From contig NZ_CP135529.1 in NCBI RefSeq assembly GCF_032401055.1, positions 2,728,001 through 2,792,000 on the forward strand: a stretch of 64,000 bases of DNA, read 5' to 3'. Made by a program: the position numbers and the translations under genes. The notes beneath the pieces are model-generated. The model made no database searches, had not been told where the DNA came from, and saw only the letters and a list, made by a program, of their open reading frames with translations. This stretch comes from Tardiphaga sp. 709 (GTDB lineage: Bacteria; Pseudomonadota; Alphaproteobacteria; Rhizobiales; Xanthobacteraceae). Below, piece after piece: positions 42,217 through 50,895 of this stretch. Each line of letters starts with the position of its first letter. The first letter of the stretch is position 1.

Positions 42217-43014
42217 ATGTTCAAGGTCGCCGCCCTCTATCAATTCGCCGCGCTGCCGGATTTCCGGCAATTGCGCGAGCCGCTGCGCGCATTCTGCGTC
42301 AATCTCGGCATCAAAGGCTCGATCCTGCTCGCCGAGGAAGGCATCAACGGAACCGTGGCAGGCACCGACGCTGCCATCGACACGCTGGTGCGCGAACTTG
42401 AAACCGGCGTGATGTTCAGCGACCGGCTGAACCATCTCGAGTTGAAATTTTCCCGCGCCAGCCTGATGCCGTTCCTGCACATGAAGGTGCGGCTGAAGAA
42501 GGAGATCGTCACCCTCGGCGATCCCCGGACCGATCCGACCAAGACCGTCGGCACCTATGTGGATGCCGCCGACTGGAACGAGCTGATCGCCGACGAGAAC
42601 ACACTGGTGCTCGACACGCGCAACGCTTTCGAAGTGGCGATGGGCACGTTCGAGGGCGCGGTCGATCCGGAGATCGCAAGCTTCGGCCAGTTCAAGGATT
42701 TCGTCGCACGCACGCTCGATCCCGAGAAGCACAAGAAGATCGCAATGTTCTGCACCGGCGGCATCCGCTGCGAGAAGGCGAGTTCGTATCTGTTGTCGCG
42801 CGGCTTCGCCGACGTCTATCACCTCAAGGGTGGCATCCTGAAATATCTCGAGGAGATCCCTGAGGCCGCGAGCCGCTGGCGCGGCGAATGCTTCGTGTTC
42901 GACCAGCGCGTCGCGCTCGGTCATGGCCTCGTCGAAAGCCGGTCGATCAAGCCTGACTTGCCGATCAATTCGGAAGATTTTGCGATGCTGCGGGAGCGCG
43001 CATCCGATGAGTGA
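42217..43014 (+). CDS. trhO: tRNA uridine(34) hydroxylase TrhO (rhodanese family)
   Basis: 265 residues. Acylphosphatase-like start (KVAALYQFAALPDFRQLREP) then the rhodanese domain with active-site loop AMFCTGGIRCEKASSYLLSR (CTGGIRCE, Cys near residue 181). TrhO (YceA) adds oxygen at U34 of several tRNAs on the way to 5-carboxymethoxyuridine. Length is near the family mean. The stop overlaps slyX by eight bases. Confidence 0.93.
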   Translation: MFKVAALYQFAALPDFRQLREPLRAFCVNLGIKGSILLAEEGINGTVAGTDAAIDTLVRELETGVMFSDRLNHLELKFSRASLMPFLHMKVRLKKEIVTLGDPRTDPTKTVGTYVDAADWNELIADENTLVLDTRNAFEVAMGTFEGAVDPEIASFGQFKDFVARTLDPEKHKKIAMFCTGGIRCEKASSYLLSRGFADVYHLKGGILKYLEEIPEAASRWRGECFVFDQRVALGHGLVESRSIKPDLPINSEDFAMLRERASDE

Positions 43015-43234
43015 GACCGCAAAAGACCTGACAGGCTTGCGCGAACGTATCGACGCACTCGAAACCCGCGTCGCCTATCAGGACGACACGATCGAGACGC
43101 TGAATGCGACGATCACCGCCCAGTGGAAACAGATCGACATGCTGACGCGGCAGGTCGCCACGCTCGGCGAGCGGCTGCAGGAAGCCGAAAGCAACAGCGG
43201 TGCGCCGCGGAATGAACCTCCGCCGCATTATTGA
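43007..43234 (+). CDS. slyX: SlyX family protein
   Basis: 75 residues: a helical LTGLRERIDALETRVAYQDD then TIETLNATITAQWKQIDMLT heptad pattern, and the C-terminal PPPHY that marks SlyX. It forms a coiled coil; function is unknown. It starts inside the last codons of trhO, so it is translationally coupled. Confidence 0.93.
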   Translation: MSETAKDLTGLRERIDALETRVAYQDDTIETLNATITAQWKQIDMLTRQVATLGERLQEAESNSGAPRNEPPPHY

Positions 43235-43248
43235 GGGCATTCTTCCTT

Positions 43249-43378
43249 CTCCCCTTGTGGGAGAAGGTGGCTTCGCGCAGCGAAGCCGGATGAGGAGTAC
43301 AGCGGGCTCGGAGCTTGCGGTACCCCTCACCCGTCTCGACCGCTCCGCGGTCGATCCACCCTCTCCCACAAGGGGAGA
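43249..43378. repeat. Large inverted repeat between slyX and the acyl-CoA synthetase gene
   Basis: A 22-base arm at 43249-43270 (CTCCCCTTGTGGGAGAAGGT plus GG) matches the reverse complement of 43357-43378 at 21 of 22 positions; the 86 bases between contain further small dyads such as CGCAGCGAAG. This is the boundary form of a dispersed repeat common in this bacterial group and may act as a bidirectional terminator. Confidence 0.75.
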
Positions 43379-43394
43379 GGGGAACACAAGCAGC

Positions 43395-44933
43395 CTAAGC
43401 CGACAAATCCGCCGCCAATTTCCGGTCTCGCAACTCGCGCTTCAGCACCTTGCCGATGGCGCTACGCGGCAACACATCGACCAGCACGACATCATTAAGT
43501 CGCTGGAACTTGCCGACACGCTCATTCGTCCAGGCCTTCAGCCCCGGCGCATCGACTGAGGCACCCGCTTTCATCACCACGAAGGCAACCGGTGTCTCAC
43601 CCCACTCTTCCGACGGCATGGCCACGACAGCGGCTTCAAGCACGTCGTCGTGTTTCGTCAGCACCGCTTCCAGATCGCTCGGATAGATGTTGAAACCGCC
43701 GGAAATGATCATGTCCTTCTTGCGGTCCATCAGCTGCAGAAAGCCGTCTTCATCAAAGCGCCCGACATCGCCGGTCCGGACATAGCGCTTTCCGGAAGCG
43801 TCGTGCCAGAACGTCTCCGCGGTCTTGCCGGGTTGATTGAGATAGCCCTGCATGATGACGGGCGAATGCCCAACCACTTCGCCGATTTCGCCCTGAGCTA
43901 CGAAATTGCCATCCTCGTCGATCAGGCGAATGTCGTGATCCGGCGCCGGCTGGCCGACCGTGTGCAGCTTGGTCGGGTGTTCATGCGCAAGCAACACGCA
44001 GGTGCCGCCACCCTCGGTCATCCCGTAATATTCGGTCAGCCCGCCCGGCCAGCGTTTCAACACATCGGCCTTCAGCGCGCCGCCGAATGGCGCCGAGGTC
44101 GAGAACTTCATCACGAAAGACCTGAGATCGAAACTGTCGAAATCCTCAACGGCCATAATGCGACGATACTGCACCGGCACCAGCATCGCGTGGGTCGCAC
44201 GATGCTTTGCGCTCAGTTCAAGAAATCCTCGCGCATCGAACTTCTTCATCAGCACCAGCGTGCCACCGCCGGCGAGGGTCGGATTGAAACAGACCAGCGT
44301 GGTGTTGGAATAAAGCGGCGTCGACAGCACGGTGATGGCGTCCGGCCCGTAGCCGAGCGGATCGAGCTGACCATATTGCCGCCAGCGCATCCAGCAGGTG
44401 TGGATGATGCCTTTCGGCGTACCGGTCGTTCCCGAGGAATAGATAATGTTGAAGACCCATTCCGGATCGATTGCCACCGGCGTGGGCTTCACGCCTTCCG
44501 GCGCCAGCCATTGCGCAAACGGTTTCCCGGCCTTGCCGCCATCGAGCGCAATGCGCTGGACCGAGGGATCGATCGCAGCATCCGCAAAGGAGGCCGCCGT
44601 CGCATCATCCATGAACAGGATTTTTGCCGCTGCATCCTTCACCATTGCGGCGAAATCCGTCGGCGTCGATGACGGCGCCAGCGGCGCCACCGCCACGCCG
44701 ACGCGCAGCGCACCGAGAAACACGGCGGCATATTCGATCGACGACAGCGCGCAGATCGAAATCGCATCGCGCGGCTTGAGACCGCTGGCCTGCAATGACG
44801 CGGCGATACGGTCGATCAGTGCGTCGAAGGCGGCGTAGTCGATCTGGCGATCGGCATCGATCACGGCGATCTTGTCAGGCTTCGACACGGCCGTGTTATG
44901 GACCAAAGCATCGAGGGTGATGAAGTCGGGCAT
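43395..44933 (-). CDS. AMP-binding acyl-CoA synthetase
   Basis: 512 residues of the ANL superfamily. P-loop-like motif IYSSGTTGTPKGIIHT, the A5 region YYGMTEGGGTCV, the hinge YVRTGDVGRFDEDGFLQLMD with RKKDMIISGGFNIYP, and catalytic Lys in SAIGKVLKRELR. It activates a carboxylic acid with ATP and joins it to CoA; the acid (fatty or aromatic) is not clear. It runs toward the slyX repeat and is followed upstream by an NTF2-like gene on the same strand. Confidence 0.92.
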   Translation of the reverse strand: MPDFITLDALVHNTAVSKPDKIAVIDADRQIDYAAFDALIDRIAASLQASGLKPRDAISICALSSIEYAAVFLGALRVGVAVAPLAPSSTPTDFAAMVKDAAAKILFMDDATAASFADAAIDPSVQRIALDGGKAGKPFAQWLAPEGVKPTPVAIDPEWVFNIIYSSGTTGTPKGIIHTCWMRWRQYGQLDPLGYGPDAITVLSTPLYSNTTLVCFNPTLAGGGTLVLMKKFDARGFLELSAKHRATHAMLVPVQYRRIMAVEDFDSFDLRSFVMKFSTSAPFGGALKADVLKRWPGGLTEYYGMTEGGGTCVLLAHEHPTKLHTVGQPAPDHDIRLIDEDGNFVAQGEIGEVVGHSPVIMQGYLNQPGKTAETFWHDASGKRYVRTGDVGRFDEDGFLQLMDRKKDMIISGGFNIYPSDLEAVLTKHDDVLEAAVVAMPSEEWGETPVAFVVMKAGASVDAPGLKAWTNERVGKFQRLNDVVLVDVLPRSAIGKVLKRELRDRKLAADLSA

Positions 44934-44971
44934 GCGTTTCCTCTTTTTGTTCTTACTTGATTATCTTTGCT

Positions 44972-44997
44972 TGACCTCCCCTCTTCAGGGGAGGTCA
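44972..44997. repeat. Perfect 11-bp palindrome
   Basis: TGACCTCCCCT pairs with 44987-44997 around CTTC, between the NTF2-like gene and the acyl-CoA synthetase start on the minus strand. It could end the former's transcript, five bases after its stop codon. Confidence 0.65.
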
Positions 44998-45002
44998 GAG
45001 AG

Positions 45003-45608
45003 CTACCGGTCCAGCTCTTCGCCGTTCAGCCACTTCTTGCCGCTGGCATAAAGCGCCTCCACCGCATCGCCGCGCAACCCCGGCATATCGGGCTTGATCT
45101 GATAGCCGATCTGGCTCTGCAGATAAGCAAGATGGCGATAGCCTTCCGGGAAGCTGGCGAGCAGATCCGCGTCAAGCTTCAGCGGCGCGCCGGGCACCAC
45201 GGGATCCATGCGATCCTTCTCGTAGATCGGCTGGCGCAGGACCATGCCCCATTTTCCGTCGCGCTTTTCGAGGAAATCATAGAACCGCCCGGTCAGCATT
45301 ACGTCGACATTGACGCCGTGCACCAGCGCGCGCTGGGCGATGGTCATCTTGGTCTGCGAAATTGCGCGGGTGCCTGCGAGATCGATCGACTGCGCGCCGA
45401 GGAAATGCATGATCGAGACGCCCTTGGCCCAGCCGGCCTTGCTCATGGCGATGAATTCGTCCGCGGTGCCCTGGGTCCAGGTCGCCACCATGCGGCCATC
45501 GTCGAACCAGACGGTACGGAAGCGGTCCCAATCGCCAGCATCGCGCCAGACTACCCAGTTTTCAATGAGATCGCGGATGGCAAGGCGGTCGATAATCTCT
45601 ATATCCAT
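45003..45608 (-). CDS. SnoaL/NTF2-like protein
   Basis: 201 residues. The conical NTF2-like alpha+beta fold is visible: DIEIIDRLAIRDLIENWVVW, DRFRTVWFDDGRMVAT and MLTGRFYDFLEKRDGKWGMV. Members include ring-hydroxylating dioxygenase beta-like and small isomerases; the active residues cannot be named. ATG 45608 is preferred over one 16 codons earlier. Together with the downstream acyl-CoA synthetase it may serve an aromatic or polyketide-like acid pathway; that is inference. Confidence 0.8.
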   Translation of the reverse strand: MDIEIIDRLAIRDLIENWVVWRDAGDWDRFRTVWFDDGRMVATWTQGTADEFIAMSKAGWAKGVSIMHFLGAQSIDLAGTRAISQTKMTIAQRALVHGVNVDVMLTGRFYDFLEKRDGKWGMVLRQPIYEKDRMDPVVPGAPLKLDADLLASFPEGYRHLAYLQSQIGYQIKPDMPGLRGDAVEALYASGKKWLNGEELDR

Positions 45609-45691
45609 GGAATATCCAATATGCGGGGCGGGCGCCGATACGCGCGTGTAACGCAATCATATCCGATCAGGCTTCCGCGAAAAGAGCGTTC

Positions 45692-47791
45692 ATGACAAAG
45701 CAGACATCCTCCATGCCCGCGCCGGTTGCGCCGCGTCATCCGCATTCCTTCACGACCCACGGCATCACCGTGTCAGATGATTACGCCTGGTTGAAAGACG
45801 CCAAATGGCAGGAGGTGCTGCGCGACCCGAGCGTGCTGGAGCCGGAGATCCGCACCTATCTCGAGGCCGAGAACGCCTATACCGAGAGCCTGCTTGGCGG
45901 AACGGCGGCGCTGCAAACCAAGCTGGTTGCGGAAATGCGCGGTCGCATCAAGGAAGACGATTCCAGCGTGCCGTCGCCGGACGGTCCCTATGCTTACTTG
46001 CGGAAATTCCGCGAGGGCGGCCAGCACGAATTGTTCGGCCGCATGCCGCGGGACGGCGGCGAGGCCACCATCATTCTCGACGGCGACAAGCTCGCCGCCG
46101 ATCACAAATATTTCAAATTTGGCGGCGCCCGCCACTCGCCCGATCACGCGCTGGAAGCCTGGAGCGCCGACGTCAAGGGTTCGGAATATTTCACCATTCG
46201 TGTGCGTGACTGGGCCACCGGCAACGATCTCGACGACGTGGTCGAGGAGACCGATGGCGGCGTGGTGTGGACGCTCGACTGCAAGGCCTTCTTCTATGTG
46301 AAGCTCGACGACAACCATCGCCCGATGCAGGTCTGGCTACACAGGCTCGGCAGCAAGCAGGCCGACGACAGGTTGATCTTCGAGGAGCAGGATTCCGGCT
46401 GGTTCACCCATATCCATGAAAGCGCCAGCGGCCGCTTCTGCGTCATCGCCGGCGGCGATCATGAGACCTCCGAACAGCAGTTGATCGACCTCGCCACGCC
46501 AGACGCGCCGCCTCGCCTGGTGGCAAGGCGTGAAAACGGTGTGCAGTATTCGCTGGCCGATCGCGGCGATGAATTGTTCATCCTGACCAATGCCGACCGC
46601 GCCATCGACTTCAAGATCGTCACCGCGCCGCTGGCCGCGCCTGAGCGCGCCAACTGGACCGACCTGATCCCCTATCGCGAGGGTATCTATGTCATCGACA
46701 TGGACCTCACGGCCGGTCACCTCGTCCGTCTGGAACGCGCCAACGCGCTGCCCTCGATCATCATCTGCGATCTCACCAACAGGGAAGAACACGCCATCGC
46801 CTTCGACGAAGCCGCCTATTCGCTCGACACCATGGGCGGCTACGAATTCGACACGACCACGCTTCGCTTCGCCTATTCCTCGATGACGACGCCGTCGGAA
46901 GTCTATGATTACGACATGGCGACGCGCGAGCGGACCTTGCGCAAGCGTCAGGAGATCCCGTCCGGCCACAACCCCGCCGACTATGTCACCACGCGCATCA
47001 TGGCCAAGGCCCATGACGGCGCCGAAGTGCCGGTGTCGATCCTGCATCGCAAAGATCTCAAACAGGACGGCAAGGCGCCGCTGCTGCTCTATGGCTACGG
47101 CTCCTATGGGATGGCGATGCCTGCGTCGTTCTCTGCGAACCGGCTGTCACTGGTCGATCGCGGCTTCGTCTATGCCATCGCGCATATCCGCGGCGGCGCC
47201 GACAAGGGCTGGGGCTGGTATCTCGACGGCAAGCGCGACAAGAAGACCAACTCATTCGACGACTTTGCCGCGAGTGCCCGGGCGCTGATCGCCGCGAAAT
47301 ATACCTCGGAGAAAAACATCGTCGGCCACGGTGGCAGCGCCGGCGGCATGTTGATGGGCGCGGTCGCCAACCGCTCTGGGGAATTGTTCTCGGGCATCGT
47401 TGCCGAAGTGCCATTCGTCGATGTGCTCAACACCATGCTCGACGACACGCTGCCGTTGACGCCGCCCGAATGGCCGGAATGGGGCAATCCGATTGAAAGC
47501 GCCGCGGATTTCAAGACCATCCTGTCCTATTCGCCTTACGATCAGGTCGCCGCCAGGAACTATCCGAAGATCCTCGCGATGGGCGGCCTCACCGATCCGC
47601 GTGTCACCTATTGGGAGCCGGCGAAATGGATCGCACGGCTGCGCGCGACGATGACGGGTGGAGGCCCGGTGCTGTTACGCACCAACATGGGTGCCGGCCA
47701 TGGCGGCGCGTCCGGACGATTCAACCGACTGGATGAAATCGCGATCGTCTATGCGTTCGCACTATGGTCGGTGGGGATGGCGGAGGGGTAG
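45692..47791 (+). CDS. Prolyl oligopeptidase family protease (oligopeptidase B-like)
   Basis: 699 residues with no signal peptide, in line with cytoplasmic oligopeptidase B, which cuts short peptides after basic residues. The beta-propeller half is followed by the hydrolase half: catalytic Ser in VGHGGSAGGMLMG, Asp in GGLTDPRVTYWEPAKW, His in MGAGHGGASGRF. YGSYGMAMPASFSANRLSLV is typical of the family. It is divergent from the NTF2-like gene; a palindromic repeat follows. Confidence 0.93.
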   Translation: MTKQTSSMPAPVAPRHPHSFTTHGITVSDDYAWLKDAKWQEVLRDPSVLEPEIRTYLEAENAYTESLLGGTAALQTKLVAEMRGRIKEDDSSVPSPDGPYAYLRKFREGGQHELFGRMPRDGGEATIILDGDKLAADHKYFKFGGARHSPDHALEAWSADVKGSEYFTIRVRDWATGNDLDDVVEETDGGVVWTLDCKAFFYVKLDDNHRPMQVWLHRLGSKQADDRLIFEEQDSGWFTHIHESASGRFCVIAGGDHETSEQQLIDLATPDAPPRLVARRENGVQYSLADRGDELFILTNADRAIDFKIVTAPLAAPERANWTDLIPYREGIYVIDMDLTAGHLVRLERANALPSIIICDLTNREEHAIAFDEAAYSLDTMGGYEFDTTTLRFAYSSMTTPSEVYDYDMATRERTLRKRQEIPSGHNPADYVTTRIMAKAHDGAEVPVSILHRKDLKQDGKAPLLLYGYGSYGMAMPASFSANRLSLVDRGFVYAIAHIRGGADKGWGWYLDGKRDKKTNSFDDFAASARALIAAKYTSEKNIVGHGGSAGGMLMGAVANRSGELFSGIVAEVPFVDVLNTMLDDTLPLTPPEWPEWGNPIESAADFKTILSYSPYDQVAARNYPKILAMGGLTDPRVTYWEPAKWIARLRATMTGGGPVLLRTNMGAGHGGASGRFNRLDEIAIVYAFALWSVGMAEG

Positions 47792-47861
47792 TTGCCACAC
47801 ACTCCGTCATGACCGGGCCTGACGCGGCCATCCAACTTCACTGTCGTACATCCAAAGATGG

Positions 47862-47884
47862 ATGCCCGGGTCAAGCCCGGGCAT
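47862..47884. repeat. GC-rich palindrome between convergent genes
   Basis: ATGCCCGGG pairs with 47876-47884 around TCAAG. The bases CCCGGGCATGACGTGGAGAG here also occur at 29885-29904, which shows a dispersed repeat family. A related block lies at 47807-47835. Confidence 0.7.
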
Positions 47885-47918
47885 GACGTGGAGAGGGCAA
47901 AGTGTCGTATCGAATGGT

Positions 47919-48902
47919 CTAGTGCTCCGGCCGATTGGCCTCGATCAGCGCGCCGGCGCCCTTGTCGAGCAGCTCCAGCCCGACAGCGCGCCCCAGCTCG
48001 CGCGGCCGATCTGCCGGCCCGACGCGCGTCACTTCGATGAACTGCCCGCCGGCTTCATCCAGCACCGATGCGGTCAGCGACATCTCGTGTCCTGAGATCA
48101 CCGAATAACCGGCGATCGGCGAATTGCAGTGGCCGTTCAGCACCCAAAGCACCTCGCGCTCGGCATCGCAGGACAGATGCGCGGCGGGGTCGTCGATCAG
48201 CGAGAGATAACGCCGCGAGACCCAGTCATGCGCCGCGCATTCGACAGCGACGATGCCCTGCCCCACGGCCGGCAGCATCTCGTGCGGCGTGAAATCACGG
48301 GCAATGCGATTGGCCAGTCCAACGCGCTCCAGCCCCGAGCGCGCCATGATCAGCGCATCGGCGGGGCCGACCTCGCCGCCATCAGGCAGCCGCTGCATCT
48401 CACCATTGTCGAGTTTGCGCACGCGCGTATCGGCGGCCCCGCGAAAGTGGATCACCTCAATCTCGGGAAACAGCCGGCGGATATAGGCGGCACGGCGTAC
48501 CGCATTGGTGCCGATCTTGAAGCCCTTGCCATGGGTGCGCTTGAGATCGTCGAGGCTGACGCCTTCGCGCAGTACCAGTGCATCGGTCGGCGGATCGCGC
48601 ACCAGCGTGGCGGCGATCACGAGACCCGGCGTGTCCTCGTTGCCCGGCATATCCTTCAGCGAATGCATCGCCGCATGCAGCGTGCCCTTGAGCACGGCCG
48701 CGCGAATTTCGCCGACAAAGGCGCCGCCCTTGCCGCCATGCTTCAGGAGATTGCTGGTCTGGTCACGGTCGCCGACCGGCTCGAATTTCACGATCTCGAC
48801 GGCCAGTTCCGGCGCGACCACCGCCAACCGGCGCGCGATCTCTTCGGTCTGGGCCAGCGCCATTGTGCTTTTGCGCGTGCCGATGCGCATCGATTCAGTC
48901 AC
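47919..48902 (-). CDS. hemC: Porphobilinogen deaminase (hydroxymethylbilane synthase)
   Basis: 327 residues. It joins four porphobilinogen units to hydroxymethylbilane in heme and chlorophyll synthesis. Markers are RIGTRKSTMALAQTEEIARR at the start, HSLKDMPGNEDTPGL, and the dipyrromethane-cofactor Cys in VLNGHCNSPIAGYS. Start is MTES at 48902 or the Met four codons later. It is a single gene. Adjacent symporter gene on the same strand is separated by a terminator. Confidence 0.96.
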   Translation of the reverse strand: MTESMRIGTRKSTMALAQTEEIARRLAVVAPELAVEIVKFEPVGDRDQTSNLLKHGGKGGAFVGEIRAAVLKGTLHAAMHSLKDMPGNEDTPGLVIAATLVRDPPTDALVLREGVSLDDLKRTHGKGFKIGTNAVRRAAYIRRLFPEIEVIHFRGAADTRVRKLDNGEMQRLPDGGEVGPADALIMARSGLERVGLANRIARDFTPHEMLPAVGQGIVAVECAAHDWVSRRYLSLIDDPAAHLSCDAEREVLWVLNGHCNSPIAGYSVISGHEMSLTASVLDEAGGQFIEVTRVGPADRPRELGRAVGLELLDKGAGALIEANRPEH

Positions 48903-48962
48903 TCAGGCAAGCTCCATCCGGCGGTCCCGCACAGGGATGGCGGGCATTGGCGCGGACAATAA

Positions 48963-48998
48963 AGCCAGCGCGCGCCGGAAACAATGCGCGCGCGGGCT
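48963..48998 (-). terminator. Rho-independent terminator of the symporter gene
   Basis: On the minus strand a 13-base arm (48998-48986) with AGCC...GCGCGCGC pairs with 48975-48963 with one mismatch, followed by TTTATT. It lies 15 bases after the symporter stop and before hemC. Confidence 0.75.
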
Positions 48999-49012
48999 TT
49001 ACAAGGAGGCCG

Positions 49013-50500
49013 TTAAGTGCCCGCCGCCTCGGCCGTTACCACCGGCTTCGGCACCACGAGATTGACCAGCATTGCGACCACAATATTCGCGACGAGGGCA
49101 ATCAGGCCGACATAGACCGTCGCCTGGAAGCTACCGATCGACAGCATGTGCAGCGGCTTGAGGCCGTCCGTCCAGGCCAGATATGTGCCGCCGAACAGGC
49201 CGACCACCCATCCGGTCAGCAATGCCGGCGCGGTGAACCAGCGGGTGAACAGGCCGAAGATCAGAGCCGGCAGCGTCTGCAGAATCCACAGGCCTCCGAG
49301 AAGCTGAAGATCGAGCGCGAACTGCGTGGGCAGATAGATGATCACCAGCAGCGCACCGACCTTGACCACCAGCGACGCGATCTTTGCCACCGCGGCTTCG
49401 CCCGCTGAATCGACCTGCGGATTGACATAGGCCTTCCAGAAATTGCGGGTGAAGAGATTGGCAGCACCAATGCTCATCACGGCCGCAGGGACCAGCGCGC
49501 CGATGGCGATCGCCGCAAAGGCGAAGCCAGCGAACCAGCTCGGAAACAGCGTCTGGAACAGCGCCGGCACCACGTCATTATTGCTGGCAAGCTTCAACTT
49601 GGCCGCGTGGCCCATATAGCCGAGCAGCGCCAACAGGCCGAGCATCAGCGTATAGGCCGGCAACAGCACCGCATTCTTGCGGATGGTCGTGGCGCTCTTG
49701 CTGGCAAAAATGCCCGTGAGCGTATGCGGATACATGAAGGCCGCGAGCGCCGAACCGAGCGCCAGGGTGGCATAGGCTACATATTGACCGGGTTGCAGCA
49801 AGATGCTCCCCGAGCCCTTGGCCTTGAATGCCTGATCGGCGGCGTCGAACACTGCGGCATAGCCGCCGAGCTTGCCGGGGATCACCGACACTGCCGCGAT
49901 GACGGCGATATAGATCATGATATCCTTGACGAAAGCGATCAGCGCTGGGGCACGCAGGCCCGACGAGTAGGTGTAGAGCGCCAGCACGACAAAGGCCGCG
50001 ATCAGCGGCAGTTCGCCTTCGAAACCAAGCGCCTTCACAGCCGTGGCCATACCGATCAGCTGCAGCGCGATATAGGGCATCGTGGCGACGACACCGGTGA
50101 TGGCGACCGCTGCTTCCAGCATGCGCGAACCATAGCGGCCATGCACAACGTCGGCGGCAGTGACATAGCCGTTGTCCTTGGCGACCTGCCACAGCCTTGG
50201 CATCACCATGAACACGATGGGATAGACCAGGATCGTGTAAGGCAGCGCGAAGAAACCATAAGCACCGACCGAATAGACCAGTGCCGGCACGGCGATCACA
50301 GTATAGGCGGTATAGAAATCGCCGCCGACCAGAAACCAGGTGATCCAGGTGCCGAACTGGCGGCCACCGAGGCCCCATTCGTCGAGGCTGGCCAGCGTTT
50401 TCGGGCGGCGCCAACGCGAGGCGACGAAGCCCATCACGGTGACGAGCGCGAAGAAAAACAGAAAGACCGCAACGGCGGGAATATCGAGCTCAGTCTTCAT
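49013..50500 (-). CDS. Sodium:solute symporter (monocarboxylate/acetate type)
   Basis: 495 residues with about 13 membrane helices, SSF family. Marks are SLDEWGLGGRQFGTWITWFL, GGDFYTAYTVIAVPAL, a Na+ region GLRAPALIAFVKDIMIYIAV and IAIGALVPAAVMSIGAANLF. Paired with a DUF3311 gene this is the layout of MctP/ActP-like permeases for lactate, pyruvate or acetate. It overlaps the DUF3311 gene by 11 bases on the same strand, so both are co-translated. Confidence 0.92.
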   Translation of the reverse strand: MKTELDIPAVAVFLFFFALVTVMGFVASRWRRPKTLASLDEWGLGGRQFGTWITWFLVGGDFYTAYTVIAVPALVYSVGAYGFFALPYTILVYPIVFMVMPRLWQVAKDNGYVTAADVVHGRYGSRMLEAAVAITGVVATMPYIALQLIGMATAVKALGFEGELPLIAAFVVLALYTYSSGLRAPALIAFVKDIMIYIAVIAAVSVIPGKLGGYAAVFDAADQAFKAKGSGSILLQPGQYVAYATLALGSALAAFMYPHTLTGIFASKSATTIRKNAVLLPAYTLMLGLLALLGYMGHAAKLKLASNNDVVPALFQTLFPSWFAGFAFAAIAIGALVPAAVMSIGAANLFTRNFWKAYVNPQVDSAGEAAVAKIASLVVKVGALLVIIYLPTQFALDLQLLGGLWILQTLPALIFGLFTRWFTAPALLTGWVVGLFGGTYLAWTDGLKPLHMLSIGSFQATVYVGLIALVANIVVAMLVNLVVPKPVVTAEAAGT

Positions 50501-50675
50501 TGGGGTAGGTCCGGTAAGCGAGCCAGGTCAGAAAGGCGGTCATCGGCACCCAGGCGAGCTGGTACCAGTAGAAGAACGGAAAGCCGAACAGCACCGGATC
50601 ATGAAAGTTGTAGAACGGGACCCAGAGCAGGCCGACGAAGGGGATCAGCAGAAGCCATAGGAAATGGCGGGCCAT
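50490..50675 (-). CDS. DUF3311 small membrane protein
   Basis: 61 residues with two hydrophobic helices: FLWLLLIPFVGLLWVPFYNF and FYWYQLAWVPMTAFLTWLAY, ending in a charged tail. DUF3311 proteins regularly precede SSF symporters and are probably an accessory subunit. It leads the two-gene operon with overlap into the symporter. Confidence 0.92.
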   Translation of the reverse strand: MARHFLWLLLIPFVGLLWVPFYNFHDPVLFGFPFFYWYQLAWVPMTAFLTWLAYRTYPNED

Positions 50676-50825
50676 GGCGGGGCTCCTCTCGATAGGCGGG
50701 CAGCGCCGGATGCCACGATTATTTTACGGCGCAGAATTTCGCGCTGTGTAGGTGCGACATTCTGTCATGTAAACACGATGCTGCCGCAGGGCTGCCATTC
50801 GCGGAGTGGACGCGCAGCAACGACA

Positions 50826-50871
50826 AACACCCACACATCGCACCGGCCTTGCGGGACAATGTGTGGGTGTT
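50826..50871 (-). terminator. Long hairpin after the OYE gene
   Basis: AACACCCACACAT pairs perfectly (13 bp) with 50859-50871; the minus strand then reads TTTGTCG. It is 24 bases after the stop at 50896, a likely terminator. Confidence 0.7.
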
Positions 50872-50895
50872 GAAAGTGAGGCGTCTTGAAGTGGT

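Noticed and set aside
41977-42924. 315-codon minus-strand frame opposite trhO
   Set aside because: trhO has complete rhodanese motifs; the antisense frame has none and would run through the CsbD terminator.
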